A stretch of DNA of 64,000 bases from Burkholderia pseudomultivorans (GCF_001718415.1 NZ_CP013379.1:1-64000); one strand, 5' to 3'. Positions 1 to 9,169 are shown, counted from the stretch's first letter. A program made the numbers and translations. The notes: generated by a model from the letters alone, not told the origin.

Positions 1-687
1 ATGGCAGTCGAATTGACGGTGGGCAGCGTGGTGGGGATCGTGATGTCGAGTACCGTGTTGAGCGCGGTGGTGAACGGCTGGGTGACGTGGAGGCTCAAAC
101 GCGGCGACCGCAAGCGCGAGGACGCGGCGAACGCGAAACGCCGCGTGCTTGCGTACCGCGATGCGGCGTACTCGCTCGAGGCATTCGCGAAACAGTGCGA
201 TGACTACTGTGATGGCATCGACCAGGCGTTGCCCGAGTACCGCGCGCACGATATGCAGGCGTTCGACCTGTTGGATCCAATCCATCTGCGATTCGAATTG
301 CCTTCGGAATCAGTGGCGTCGGAGTTGAATGCTGAACGTATCGACCAGCTAAGGCATTTTCGCGAGGGGCTGGGCCTAAGCACGGCATGGGTTGCTGGCC
401 AGCACCATTGGACGGGCAAGGACGACGAGTACGAGTTCGAAGTCCAACGCGCGATCTATTTCGGCTCGGAGGCCTGTCGCTTGGCGAACGCCATTCGGGC
501 TGAGGTCGGTATCGAGCCGTATCGGATGACCGCAACGTATCTCGCTGCTTTCGAGGCTCGGTTCGACGAGCTGGCGCTGCGCTATGCGAAAAGGAAGGGT
601 CGTCTCGCTCTGATTCCCGAACTCGAACCGCGAATGACAGGCCGGCATCCTGATCTGCCAGCTGCCGAGTCCGAGGGCGACCTGTGA
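1..687 (+). CDS. Hypothetical single-pass membrane protein
   Basis: Function not recognised. The 228-aa product begins with a hydrophobic segment at about residues 5-28, followed at once by a basic stretch (RLKRGDRKRED), so it is probably anchored in the inner membrane with a mostly helical cytoplasmic domain. The reading frame is open from the first base of the window, so the true start could lie upstream. The stop overlaps the start of the recombinase gene by 4 bp (ATGA), which suggests translational coupling and a shared transcript. No catalytic motif is visible. Confidence 0.6.
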   Translation: MAVELTVGSVVGIVMSSTVLSAVVNGWVTWRLKRGDRKREDAANAKRRVLAYRDAAYSLEAFAKQCDDYCDGIDQALPEYRAHDMQAFDLLDPIHLRFELPSESVASELNAERIDQLRHFREGLGLSTAWVAGQHHWTGKDDEYEFEVQRAIYFGSEACRLANAIRAEVGIEPYRMTATYLAAFEARFDELALRYAKRKGRLALIPELEPRMTGRHPDLPAAESEGDL

Positions 688-3017
688 AGGCTTTGGCTCA
701 ACGACGCGACGCCACCCAGGTAGCGAATTCATCGCGGCCACTGCGACGCCTGACGCCCGCCCACTTCGCGCTGTACCGCGCATACCTCGAGGGGCTCGAC
801 GAGGCGACGCTGCATGCCCACTACGGCATACCCGGGACCGACGTGCGCGTCACGCGCCGCACGCTGGCGACGTTGCGCGATACGCTGACGATTGCCGCGC
901 GTCGCGCGCGCGACGTCGACGCCGCGCACCTGCTCCGCCTGAAGCCGGGCAGTCTGCCGCGCGACGCGCACGCCGGCGCCGTGGCCGCCCGGGAAGTGCC
1001 GACGCTCGAGGTGTTCCGGGCCGAGGTGGATCCCGATGCGTTCTACAGCGAGCGTGAGCTCGTCGCGCTGTACGTCGAAACCTATCCGCCGGCGACGTCG
1101 CCGGCGCTCGATCGCAAGGTCGCGCGCAATCGCCGCCTGCGCGATCGCCAGGACGCCGCGCTCTCGCGCATGGAGGCGAGTCTCGTCGAGGCGCCGCAGC
1201 CCGAGCACACGCTCGACGGCTGGTTCGACGCGCGCGTTGTCGCGCGGCTCACGGCCGCCGGCGTCACGACCTTCACCGAACTGCTCGCGCTGATGCGGGC
1301 GCGGCGTCAGCGCTGGTACCGCGCGGTGCCGCGCCTGGGCAAGATCGGCGCGCAGCGCATCAGCGACTTCATCGCGCAGCACCCGGACACCTTGGGCTAC
1401 CTGTCGCCGCTTGCCGTGACGCCGCGCCGGCAGCTGGCCGTCGGCCACCCGGCGTTGCAGCCTGTGCCCGGCGCATTCGCCGATGTGGTGCCGCTCGAGG
1501 CGCTGCGCGTGCCGGCCGCGCTCGACGGCTCGGCCGGCCTGAACCGCGCGCCGGTGCCCGCGCACCAGGCCGAACTGAACACCGACCTGCAGGCGGTCCA
1601 CGCCTGGATTTCGATCCGCGGCGCGCGCAGCGAGGCGACCCGTCGCGCGTACCGGCGAGAAGCCGAACGACTGCTGCTGTGGGCGATCGTGGTCAAGCGC
1701 AAGCCGCTGTCCTCGCTGAACACGCCGGACTGCGCCGAGTACCTCGACGTGTTCCTGCGGGATCCACAGCCGGCCGAGCGCTGGATCGGGCGCGGCCGCG
1801 TGGAGAGGTTCGATCCGGCCTGGCGGCCGTTCGTCGGCCCACTGTCCGAACGCAGCCGCGACACCGCGCGGCGGATCCTCAATGCGATGGGCGCGTGGCT
1901 GGTCGGCCAACAGTACCTGCGCGTGAATCCGTTCGCCGGTCTGCCGGCCGCGCCCTCGGTGCCGATCGATGCGACCGGCCGCACGCTCACGCGTGCGCAG
2001 TGGCAGTACGTGCTGCAGACCGTGTTGCGCCCGGTGTCCGCGTTTGCCGTCGCCGGCCACCACGGGACGAATAGCGCGACGATGGCTCGCGATGCGTTCC
2101 TGCTGTTGTTCGCCTACGCGACCGGGCTGCGCCGCGCCGAACTCGCCGCGGCGACCACCGGCGCGCTGACGCGCAACGCGCTCGATGGCGCGCTCGACGA
2201 TGCGTGGAGCCTGAAGGTGATGGGGAAGGGCCGCCGCGCGCGCACCGTGCCGATGCCGCTGCGACTGATCGACGCGCTGCGCGCGCAGCTTCGCACGCGT
2301 CCGGTTCCGCTGACGCTCGAAACCGCGCCGGCCGACACACCGTTGATCGCGCACCTGGTGACCGGCGAGGCGCTGCATCCGGACGTGGTCGGGCGGCTGT
2401 TCAAGGGGATTTTTGCGCGGGCCGCCGACCAACTGGCGCTAGCGTACCCGAATGCGGCCACCGACCTGCGCCGCGCGAGCACGCACTGGCTGCGCCACAC
2501 CTTCGCGAACCACGGCCTCGACGCCGGCGCCGACATCCGCGACATGCAGGAGCTGCTCGGCCACGCGAGCCTAGGGACCACGACGCTCTACACCAAGGCC
2601 GACGCGGTACGCCAGTTCCAGTCGGTCGAGGCGTTGTTCAATGCGGCGCTCGATGGCGCGGATCCGCCTGCGGCCTTGGGCGTACCGGCTGCATCGCCGC
2701 CTGCCCGGGCGGAAGCAGCCACCGCTGCCCAGCTGGTCGACGTGCACGTGACGCTGCGGGTAGAGCCGAAGCGGCCGGGCGGGCGCGGTCGCGCCCGCGT
2801 GCTCGAGCGCGTCGAGCGTGAGGTGCTGGCCGGCCTCGCGCGTACGCCGACCCGCAACGGTATGACCGTGCTGCAGGTGCCGTTCGAGAACGAAGACGCT
2901 TTCGATCGGCGCGTCGACGACCTGTTGGTTGCGATCGCGCTCACGGCCGAGCAACATCGTTGCCGATCCGAAAGCGAGGCGTGGGCGGAGGTCTCTGGCG
3001 AGCGCTGGCGCTGGTAA
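684..3017 (+). CDS. Large tyrosine recombinase / phage-type integrase (DUF3701 N-terminal type)
   Basis: Site-specific recombinase of the tyrosine family, 777 aa, about twice the length of XerC/D. The catalytic set is readable in the C-terminal half: Arg at about 483 (ATGLRRAEL), His601 and Arg604 (HWLRHTF), His627 (LLGHAS) and the nucleophile Tyr636 (TLYTKAD). A SAM-like core-binding region lies at about 290-410. The first 260 residues fit the DUF3701 region found in many Burkholderia and Ralstonia integrases, and about 100 extra residues follow the catalytic Tyr. The start overlaps the preceding gene by 4 bp. Its position at the left edge suggests it belongs to an integrative element or plasmid backbone; no att site could be identified. 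Confidence 0.9.
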   Translation: MKALAQRRDATQVANSSRPLRRLTPAHFALYRAYLEGLDEATLHAHYGIPGTDVRVTRRTLATLRDTLTIAARRARDVDAAHLLRLKPGSLPRDAHAGAVAAREVPTLEVFRAEVDPDAFYSERELVALYVETYPPATSPALDRKVARNRRLRDRQDAALSRMEASLVEAPQPEHTLDGWFDARVVARLTAAGVTTFTELLALMRARRQRWYRAVPRLGKIGAQRISDFIAQHPDTLGYLSPLAVTPRRQLAVGHPALQPVPGAFADVVPLEALRVPAALDGSAGLNRAPVPAHQAELNTDLQAVHAWISIRGARSEATRRAYRREAERLLLWAIVVKRKPLSSLNTPDCAEYLDVFLRDPQPAERWIGRGRVERFDPAWRPFVGPLSERSRDTARRILNAMGAWLVGQQYLRVNPFAGLPAAPSVPIDATGRTLTRAQWQYVLQTVLRPVSAFAVAGHHGTNSATMARDAFLLLFAYATGLRRAELAAATTGALTRNALDGALDDAWSLKVMGKGRRARTVPMPLRLIDALRAQLRTRPVPLTLETAPADTPLIAHLVTGEALHPDVVGRLFKGIFARAADQLALAYPNAATDLRRASTHWLRHTFANHGLDAGADIRDMQELLGHASLGTTTLYTKADAVRQFQSVEALFNAALDGADPPAALGVPAASPPARAEAATAAQLVDVHVTLRVEPKRPGGRGRARVLERVEREVLAGLARTPTRNGMTVLQVPFENEDAFDRRVDDLLVAIALTAEQHRCRSESEAWAEVSGERWRW

Positions 3018-3282
3018 CGACGGCCAGCGGGCACGGCGTGTTCTCCCGCCGGGTCGCATCGGGGCTGGGGCGGGGGCAGTCAACCGCCTCCGCGTAAGCG
3101 CGATTTGGAGCGGGCCGCGTAGGAGTTCAGGCCATCCGGAGGCCGGGCGGCTTTCAGGTGAAATTGGTGTCGGTGGACGCGCATGCCGGCGTCCTGAAGC
3201 TATACAACGGAACAGGCCGACACGCGACCTGTCCCGATACTGGCCGGCGGGCGACCCGGACAGATGCATCGCGAGGTGTCCC

Positions 3283-3369
3283 ATGCCAGATGATTGGCGA
3301 GGCTGGGCGGTTTCCGCCCTCGGGCTCGTGCTGTTGCTCGCGCAATTGCGCGGCAGCAGCCCCCTGTGA
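3283..3369 (+). CDS. Possible 28-aa membrane peptide
   Basis: A short frame begins with ATG after a GAGGT ribosome-binding sequence 7 nt upstream and encodes 28 residues with a hydrophobic core (VSALGLVLLLAQL). It sits in the 530-bp gap after the recombinase gene. It could be a chance frame; no homologue is recalled. Confidence 0.22.
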   Translation: MPDDWRGWAVSALGLVLLLAQLRGSSPL

Positions 3370-3457
3370 ACGGCGCGGCCTGGCGGCCGCGGCTATCAAC
3401 CCTGTGGCCGACCGGCCCCGTCTCGGATAAGGTCACGCTGCAGGCTGTTCTGACTCT

Positions 3458-3487
3458 GCCTGCCCTCACGAGGGGGCGGGCCTTTTT
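3458..3487 (+). terminator. Probable rho-independent terminator
   Basis: An imperfect G+C-rich inverted repeat (GCCTGCCCTC, 3-nt loop, then AGGGGGCGGGC) is followed directly by TTTTT. It lies 440 bp after the recombinase stop and upstream of the Abi_C-like locus. Nothing else convincing is seen in 3018-3544. Confidence 0.5.
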
Positions 3488-3544
3488 GACGTTGGGGCGA
3501 GCGCGTCCCACGGATCGCCACCATTTAGACCCACGACTGCTGCC

Positions 3545-3796
3545 ATGACCGCCGCCCTTTATCAATTCACCGCCACCGCCGCGCAGATATGCCCGCCGAT
3601 GCCCGCCGTCGGGCCAGGTGGATGGGTCGAGTTCCTCGATCACTGGCAGACGTTGATTGGCGCGACCGCCGGCGGCTTGCTCGGTGTGGCTGGCGCCTGG
3701 ATAGTCGCCGTCGCGATCTGTCGAAACCTCTGGCCAATTGTTCGAAAGCGTGGCTCGATCGACTACTGGCGCCCGCACAGTTGCAATCGCTGTTAG
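3545..3796 (+). CDS. Membrane-segment reading frame in front of the Abi_C gene (possible split 5' part)
   Basis: This 83-aa frame has natural composition with one clear transmembrane segment (WQTLIGATAGGLLGVAGAW). That pattern is common at the start of bacterial membrane proteins of unknown function. The frame then runs into a stop, while the downstream Abi_C domain is read one frame back (-1). The overlapping portion of the Abi_C frame is arginine-rich and looks like shadow translation, so this may be the true N-terminus of one protein split by a frameshift. An independent small gene is the alternative. Confidence 0.4.
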   Translation: MTAALYQFTATAAQICPPMPAVGPGGWVEFLDHWQTLIGATAGGLLGVAGAWIVAVAICRNLWPIVRKRGSIDYWRPHSCNRC

Positions 3797-4362
3797 CCAA
3801 TCTCGGTGCCGAGCTGAAAAGGCGGCAAGGCGAAGTCGACCAGTCGAACGCGGCACTCGATGCCCTGCTGATGGCCGGCTCGGCCGAAATTGAGTCGCAG
3901 ATGGCGACGAGTCTCTCGGCGCTCAACAGTGAGGCCGTGGCGAAGAATTGGCAAGCCGTACTCGATGCGACGCACTTGGACACGGCCGACGCGCTCACGC
4001 GGGCGACCACTATGCTGGAGTCGGTCTGCACGGCGATCCTGATCGAGCGTGGCATTCCGCTTCCCGCCGACAAGTCGCTCTCGCCGTTGCTCAAAGAGTG
4101 CATCAAGCGTCTGGAGTTCCCGAAGCTGCCAGACCTGCAGGATGACCTGCGGAAATTGCTAGGTGGCGTGATGTCCATCTGCGGCGGGGCGGCCGCGCTG
4201 CGCACACACTTTGGCACCGCGCACGGCGCGAACAGCCATTTCGCGCCGCTCGACGCAGCGTTCGCTGTGTTGGCGAAAAATGCTTGCGCGGCCGCCGCGA
4301 TTTTCTTGATCGATCGCCACAAGCATAGCGACGGGTCGCTGCCTGCAGAACTCAAGGCATGA
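3589..4362 (+). CDS. Abi_C (abortive infection C-terminus) domain protein
   Basis: From about residue 55 to the end (257 aa) the protein matches the abortive-infection C-terminal domain: a helical N-part, the signature ESVCTAILIERGIPLP, LKECIKRLEFP, then GGVMSICGGAAALRTHFG and a terminal FLIDRHKH. Members occur in defence islands and are thought to act in phage-exclusion responses, with an unknown mechanism. The first 50 residues look like an out-of-frame reading of the overlapping membrane frame, and no better start exists in this frame, so the true N-terminus is uncertain. The stop overlaps the next gene by 4 bp (ATGA). Confidence 0.7.
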   Translation: MPADARRRARWMGRVPRSLADVDWRDRRRLARCGWRLDSRRRDLSKPLANCSKAWLDRLLAPAQLQSLLANLGAELKRRQGEVDQSNAALDALLMAGSAEIESQMATSLSALNSEAVAKNWQAVLDATHLDTADALTRATTMLESVCTAILIERGIPLPADKSLSPLLKECIKRLEFPKLPDLQDDLRKLLGGVMSICGGAAALRTHFGTAHGANSHFAPLDAAFAVLAKNACAAAAIFLIDRHKHSDGSLPAELKA

Positions 4363-4652
4363 GCAAATCTGTCCTCGTCCAGGTGCGTGCTCGGCTCGTC
4401 GAAGATCGGCGCATGTCCGACCTTAGTGACGATGACGAAGCCGACCTGGCACAACTGCTGGATGTAATCGACGACGCATTGATTGCTTTCCGCGACAACA
4501 CCACGTCGGTGGTCGACGAGTATGGCAAGACCCCGATGGCGCGCCCCACCGTGACCCTGGCGTACACGGTTTTTCATCTTGAGGACAACAAAGTTCGGGA
4601 ATGGGTCAGCTCGAGTTGGCGACAGCTAACGGACGCCGGGATTTTGATGTGA
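4359..4652 (+). CDS. Small acidic hypothetical protein coupled to the Abi_C gene
   Basis: 97 aa, no recognised family. It starts on the ATGA overlap with the Abi_C gene, so the two are probably translated together and may act as partners. The N-terminal half is acidic and helical (DLSDDDEADLAQLLDVIDDA). No membrane segment or catalytic signature is visible. Confidence 0.6.
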   Translation: MSKSVLVQVRARLVEDRRMSDLSDDDEADLAQLLDVIDDALIAFRDNTTSVVDEYGKTPMARPTVTLAYTVFHLEDNKVREWVSSSWRQLTDAGILM

Positions 4653-4848
4653 CGGATCGAGCGACTGCAGTCCACAAGGTCGGCGCGCGCCGACCCGGAA
4701 CGGCGGAAATGCGACTCGAGTGCCGGATGTGGATCGTCTGTATTGGATTGAAACGCTGGTGCCATGCTTCAAACGGGCATTGACACGACGAAATGACGTG
4801 TTACGCTATCGCAGCACGACATTTTGTCGGGTTGGGCCGGGGAGGGCA

Positions 4849-5562
4849 ATGATGCAGAAGGTCGAAGACGGCGTGCTGTATGTGTACCGGTGCCGGGAAT
4901 GCGGCCATCGCGGCAAGGTTTACTACGCTGACGACAGCCATGACGGCGAACGCGTTGCGTGTGTCCAATGCGGCGCGGCAACCAGTCTCGAGTGGGACGG
5001 GGGCGTCACGCTAGAGGTGGCCCGGCCGGCCGTGCCGACGTCGGCTGATATTCGCTCCCTGCGGCTTGGCGGACGGCGTACGCAAGGACAGATGGCGCGT
5101 CTGCTGCACGTAACCGAGCGGCAGTACCAGCGCTGGGAAGCGGGCGACAGCGCCATGCCGCCCGCGTATTGGCAACTACTGCAGCGCATCGCCGGCCAGC
5201 GACATCCCGCCGACTTTGCGATCGCGCCCGTGCCGACCCGCGGATGGGATACCCATCGTGACAAGCAGCGCGACACCATCGAGCGGGGCGACGTGGTCGA
5301 GCTGCAACCGCTTGACGGACCGCTACTGCGCGCGATCGTGTGCCTGGATCGCGTGCATGACGGCTTGGTCGACGAGGACGGTTACGGGGCGCTCGTCACC
5401 GAGTTCGTTGGTGCGGCGGATGCCGGGCAGGTATATCAGGGCTTCTTCATCGGCGAGCGCGTCACCTTCGCGCGCGCCAACGTGATCCATCTCGAGCAAC
5501 GGGTGCCGTCACCCGCCGTCGCGACCAATCGATTAACAGAAGGGGGCATTCGCCATGAATAA
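4849..5562 (+). CDS. Zinc-ribbon / helix-turn-helix regulator of island type
   Basis: About 237 aa when started at the ATG 3 nt after a GGAGG site (4841-4845); the frame is open further upstream but lacks that site. The N-terminus has two CxxC knuckles (CRECG and CVQCG) typical of a zinc ribbon. Residues 60-110 form a Cro/XRE-like HTH (RTQGQMARLLHVTERQYQRW), and a C-terminal beta-rich domain follows. It is probably a DNA-binding regulator of the small operon ahead; its stop overlaps the next gene by 8 bp. Confidence 0.65.
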   Translation: MMQKVEDGVLYVYRCRECGHRGKVYYADDSHDGERVACVQCGAATSLEWDGGVTLEVARPAVPTSADIRSLRLGGRRTQGQMARLLHVTERQYQRWEAGDSAMPPAYWQLLQRIAGQRHPADFAIAPVPTRGWDTHRDKQRDTIERGDVVELQPLDGPLLRAIVCLDRVHDGLVDEDGYGALVTEFVGAADAGQVYQGFFIGERVTFARANVIHLEQRVPSPAVATNRLTEGGIRHE

Positions 5563-5896
5563 AATCACCAAAACCTACCATGAGCTGTCGCCGTCCGAGC
5601 TTGCCGACGCGCGGCGGCTTTTCCCTGGGGTAAGCGCCGATGACCCGTACCTCTACGCGATTGTGGCCGGCAAGCTCCACCACCGGGTAAGCGCCGATGC
5701 GCCGATCGCTGTTCGTATCGAAGATGATCGTGGCCCGCACTATTTGCGGCGGGACCAGGTCGTTGCACTCTCGCCGCGAAGCAAAGGCGGACAGAAGGGA
5801 GTCGATGTTCATCTTCGGTCCGGCGACGGTCAGCCGCCCCATACGCTTTGGATCCATGCTGACCCGGACTATCTTGCCAAGCAGATCGGCTGGTAG
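5555..5896 (+). CDS. Hypothetical protein
   Basis: 113 aa, unknown function. The start lies after an AGAAGGGGG ribosome-binding stretch inside the end of the regulator gene, indicating an operon. The sequence has natural composition (charged helices, a central beta region around VAGKLHHRVSADAPIAVRIE) but no motif I recognise. Confidence 0.55.
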   Translation: MNKITKTYHELSPSELADARRLFPGVSADDPYLYAIVAGKLHHRVSADAPIAVRIEDDRGPHYLRRDQVVALSPRSKGGQKGVDVHLRSGDGQPPHTLWIHADPDYLAKQIGW

Positions 5897-5926
5897 CCCC
5901 GTCGCGAAGTTGAAGGGAGCCCTGGG

Positions 5927-7012
5927 ATGCGCAAGGAATACGAATTGCAGACCGATGTCCTCGCGACGATCGTAGCGACGACGCTAGTAACCCCGAAGCA
6001 CGACGAGTTGCTGACGGCGTTCGCCGCGCGCACGGACTTCCGCGGCGCGCGGCACGTAAAGACGCGCGACGAGTTCGGTGCGCAGCCCGCGCGCGTGATC
6101 GACGCGAACGGCCGCGAGATCGCCGCGGACTACGGCGCCTGGATCGACGTGCAGCTGGCCGCCCACGGCGGCTCGGCGCGCGCGGTGTGGTCGGCGTATA
6201 GGGAAGCCGGCTACCTTCTGGTCGAGGTCGAGCCCTTGCTGCACTACTTCATGTACGACCGGGGCGGCGATCAGGAAAACTTCGTGCAGATAGAGGTCTG
6301 GGAAGAGCGCGAATTCGTCGAGCGCGAAGTGTTCCCCCGCGATCTGTCCTGGGGACTGCCAGACGAGCACGACCTGCGCAGCGGTCAGTGCAGTGTGCCA
6401 GTCGAGAGTTTCGAGCGGCGTCTGGTCGGTGCGCCACGCTATCGGCTGCGGGCAGTCACCGACATGCAGCGTTTCCTGGCGCTGGCCGAGGAGGTGTATC
6501 GCGTGCGCCGGCAGCGTGACGGCGATCGCCTGATGGTCGAGACGAACGTGCAGACAGGCGAAACGCGTGAAGTCCGCGTCCGTGACCTCGGGCCCGGCTA
6601 CCATGAGCCTCAGTGGCGCGGCCGTCGTTTCTTCGACGACTGGGCTGCGTCGAGCGCGGGCCGGGCCGGCGAGCGCATCTGCCGGCGTTGGGTGTTCAAG
6701 ACCGAGGACTACGACGACCGGCGCAGCGGTCGCCACCTTGAATACGTCCCTGCCTGGACGCATACACGCAAGATCGCTGAACTGAGGAACACCTCGAAGC
6801 TGGACGCATACAGTCTGTACGGGCGGCTGAATCAGTTCGACGCGCGCATCGGCCACGCTTTCGCATGGTATTTCTACGGTCTGCACGGGAACCTGGTCCT
6901 TAGCGGGCAGATTGAGCGGGTGCTCGAGGCAGCCGAGGCTGGATTAATCGTACTGCCCGAGCACGACTACCAGGTGCTGCGCCGCTGGGGCGACGATCAG
7001 TACGGGTTTTAG
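5927..7012 (+). CDS. Hypothetical island/plasmid protein
   Basis: 361 aa, unrecognised. It follows the previous gene by 30 bp with an AAGGGAG site, and so probably shares its transcript. The protein is soluble, rich in Trp, Arg and acidic residues, with no signal peptide or obvious nucleotide-binding motif. A central part (residues 160-230) is beta-rich and the C-terminus helical. Strong codon bias and length make it a genuine gene. Confidence 0.65.
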   Translation: MRKEYELQTDVLATIVATTLVTPKHDELLTAFAARTDFRGARHVKTRDEFGAQPARVIDANGREIAADYGAWIDVQLAAHGGSARAVWSAYREAGYLLVEVEPLLHYFMYDRGGDQENFVQIEVWEEREFVEREVFPRDLSWGLPDEHDLRSGQCSVPVESFERRLVGAPRYRLRAVTDMQRFLALAEEVYRVRRQRDGDRLMVETNVQTGETREVRVRDLGPGYHEPQWRGRRFFDDWAASSAGRAGERICRRWVFKTEDYDDRRSGRHLEYVPAWTHTRKIAELRNTSKLDAYSLYGRLNQFDARIGHAFAWYFYGLHGNLVLSGQIERVLEAAEAGLIVLPEHDYQVLRRWGDDQYGF

Positions 7013-7031
7013 ATGTTGATAGGAGCGCAAA

Positions 7032-7190
7032 ATGCGAATACTCATGACGTTGCTTGGCGTGATTGCCATCTTACCGGTGGTGTGACGTTCGGTATAGACG
7101 TGGCGGGCGAGGCCCATTAGGCGAGTACCTTGGCCGCAATCGCGTGCGGCATGGGCCTTATCGTGGTGCTTCTCGCCGTCGTCGATGAGT
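7032..7190 (+). pseudogene. Remnant of a small two-segment membrane protein
   Basis: An AGGAG site precedes an ATG that opens a hydrophobic 17-codon frame (MRILMTLLGVIAILPVV) ending in TGA. A second hydrophobic stretch (GLIVVLLAVVDE) is readable about 60 bp on in another frame. The simplest reading is a short membrane protein broken by a frameshift; chance cannot be excluded. Confidence 0.25.
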
Positions 7191-7223
7191 GTTGCTCAGT
7201 TATCGCTGCCCGGCGAAGGGCTT

Positions 7224-7877
7224 TCAGCGGAGCCAGGCCGGAATTCTCGCGGCGATCCAGTCAAACGTGGTGGGTGGCAAGGAGATAGACCGCGTCCCAT
7301 CGTAGGTATCTGAGGCATCGAAATAGAACAATCTGCCGTTGTGGATCTCAATCGGGTCGTGTCCGGGGCGGCCACCCCAAAATACAAAAAAGTATCGCGT
7401 GGCAAGCGCCGATCCTTGCGCGTCCGCCACGACGATCTTGACTCGCTCGTTCTGATCCGCGAACGAGTCGCTGCTGCGGCCACTGCCACATACGTTGACG
7501 ATATAGGTCTTCCCGCCCACTTGCTTGATCCCGCCATTCAGCTTGTCGTTGTAGTTGTAGCGCTGGCAATCGGTGTCATCTGTCGTGACGCCGCGAAAGC
7601 CGACGACGTAGAAGCAGCCGAGAAATGCCAGCGTGACGATTGCGAGCACCACGCGTTTTGTCGAGCTGAAGCGGTCGACGTTCCGAAGCAGCCTGACGAC
7701 GTATAGTGCGAACAGGATCGACGTGACTCCGAGGATCAGGATCTTCACATTCGAGAGCGAAAAAATGACGAGTCCATTGCTGACCGACGCGGGCAGGAAA
7801 GCAAAGGCGATCGCGGCAACCAGGAAGAGGGCGACTATGCCCAACGCCGTTCGGAGAACGAGAGAGAGCGCCTTCAT
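7224..7877 (-). CDS. Membrane protein paired with the DUF6402 gene
   Basis: 217 aa from an ATG that overlaps the stop of the upstream DUF6402 gene by 4 bp (TCAT on the plus strand). Three hydrophobic stretches occupy residues 5-85 (around IVALFLVAAIAFAFL, ILILGVTSILFALYVV and VVLAIVTLAFLGCFYVVGF). A probably periplasmic C-terminal domain of about 125 aa follows, with two cysteines. The tight coupling and membrane location suggest a partner, possibly an immunity protein, for the DUF6402 product. That role is inference. Confidence 0.6.
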   Translation of the reverse strand: MKALSLVLRTALGIVALFLVAAIAFAFLPASVSNGLVIFSLSNVKILILGVTSILFALYVVRLLRNVDRFSSTKRVVLAIVTLAFLGCFYVVGFRGVTTDDTDCQRYNYNDKLNGGIKQVGGKTYIVNVCGSGRSSDSFADQNERVKIVVADAQGSALATRYFFVFWGGRPGHDPIEIHNGRLFYFDASDTYDGTRSISLPPTTFDWIAARIPAWLR

Positions 7878-9169
7878 TTTTGTTCGGCTGGGCTGGGTCT
7901 GCATACGGTGTCGAATTTCAGGGTAATCGGCTTGTCGAGCTGGATGAGCCGCGGCTTGGTGTAGACCATGAAGTCGCCGCCGCGATTGTGCGCGGACCGC
8001 CAGTCCCGGTACGTCTTGTTGTGCACCGGCCAGTAGACATCCTTCGCGAGAAATTTGCGGAAAAGGCTGGTTCGTTTGTCGATCGGCTTGTTGACTTCGT
8101 TGCCGTCGGGCAGGTAATGCCACTCCTCGATGGTCGAGTTGCCCACGTTCAAGTTGCTGCCTTTGAAGAAGTCATTGATCGCAGCGAAGTAGGACAGAAC
8201 CATCCCATTCTTGTTCCAGTGTCCGAGGTACTGACTCTTCGTCGGCGAATCGTCGTTAAACGAATAGCTGTCCTTGACATAGACATAGAGGTGGGTGATT
8301 TGCGCGACCGGCTCGAGGCAGAACTCCTTGTTCTTCCCCTCGTATCTGTAGTATCGGTCACCGGTCACGGTCGCCTTCGCGATGGCGGCATAGAAATTGA
8401 AGTTCGCCAATGCGCCCGTCAGATCCGTCATCGCGGTACCGTCGAGGGTGTCCACGGACGATACACGTTGATACTGGAACTGCCAGTCGATGTGAAATTG
8501 GCGGAGATCGCTGAGAAAGGGGGCGGTGTCGATCACGATTCCGGCGCCGTTCAGCTGCCGACCCGAGAAACTTTTCTCGATCACCGGCGTCAGGACTTTC
8601 ATGGCCGCCCGGGCGGCGTTCGGCGTATACACAGCTTGCCGGACGAGTTGATTGAACCGCGCTGCGGCCCCACTAAACTTCAACACCCAGTCCAGGGAGA
8701 TGGTGGTAGCGTCGAACGGCTGTACGGAATCAAAATCGTCGTTATAGGCGTGGTTGGGACTCGCAAACCATTCCCGCGCGAGTTTGGCCGACATCGGCCA
8801 GCCCATCTTATCCATCGCCTTGGGAACGTCCTGAAGGTCGAACTCTGGCAGCTTCTCCGCGTGTTCTGCGTCCTGCGGCGTTTTGCTCGGCTCGGGCTTC
8901 GCTTGAGGCTTTGCAGGCGTCGGGGTAGGAGCGGGGGCAGCTTTGGGTCCGACCGCTGCCGGTTCCTTGGAGGGCGGTGGTTCGTTAGGTGCGCGCCTGG
9001 CGAACGAAATTTTTTGCTGCGTGTCGATCGGCACGCACCCGACCACGCCGGAATAGCATTTCCAGTTCTTTCCCGAGTATAAAAGCCGGGACTCCATTTG
9101 ATAGTACGGGAGCTTTTTGACGTCTGGCATGTCGGCATGAGCGAGCGAATCGTACGAAGAATCTATCAT
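7874..9169 (-). CDS. DUF6402 family protein (candidate type VI-linked effector)
   Basis: About 431 aa when started at the ATG for MIDSSYDS; a start 13 codons later (MPDVKKLPYY) is equally possible. The frame is open for 59 codons upstream, but those residues look non-coding. A Pro/Ala-rich linker (residues 75-115) precedes the DUF6402 core, which begins with PKAMDKMGWPMSAKLAREW and runs to the C-terminus. DUF6402 genes are frequent beside vgrG loci in Burkholderia and relatives; their activity is not established as far as I know. The gene is translationally coupled to a membrane protein and lies 4 kb from vgrG. Confidence 0.7.
   Translation of the reverse strand: MIDSSYDSLAHADMPDVKKLPYYQMESRLLYSGKNWKCYSGVVGCVPIDTQQKISFARRAPNEPPPSKEPAAVGPKAAPAPTPTPAKPQAKPEPSKTPQDAEHAEKLPEFDLQDVPKAMDKMGWPMSAKLAREWFASPNHAYNDDFDSVQPFDATTISLDWVLKFSGAAARFNQLVRQAVYTPNAARAAMKVLTPVIEKSFSGRQLNGAGIVIDTAPFLSDLRQFHIDWQFQYQRVSSVDTLDGTAMTDLTGALANFNFYAAIAKATVTGDRYYRYEGKNKEFCLEPVAQITHLYVYVKDSYSFNDDSPTKSQYLGHWNKNGMVLSYFAAINDFFKGSNLNVGNSTIEEWHYLPDGNEVNKPIDKRTSLFRKFLAKDVYWPVHNKTYRDWRSAHNRGGDFMVYTKPRLIQLDKPITLKFDTVCRPSPAEQK

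Noticed and set aside
729..2432. 567-aa open frame on the minus strand
   Set aside because: Antisense to the recombinase catalytic gene; arginine/glutamine-rich composition typical of shadows in G+C-rich DNA.
5984..6886. 300-aa open frame on the minus strand
   Set aside because: Antisense to the 361-aa gene, without a ribosome-binding site or motif.
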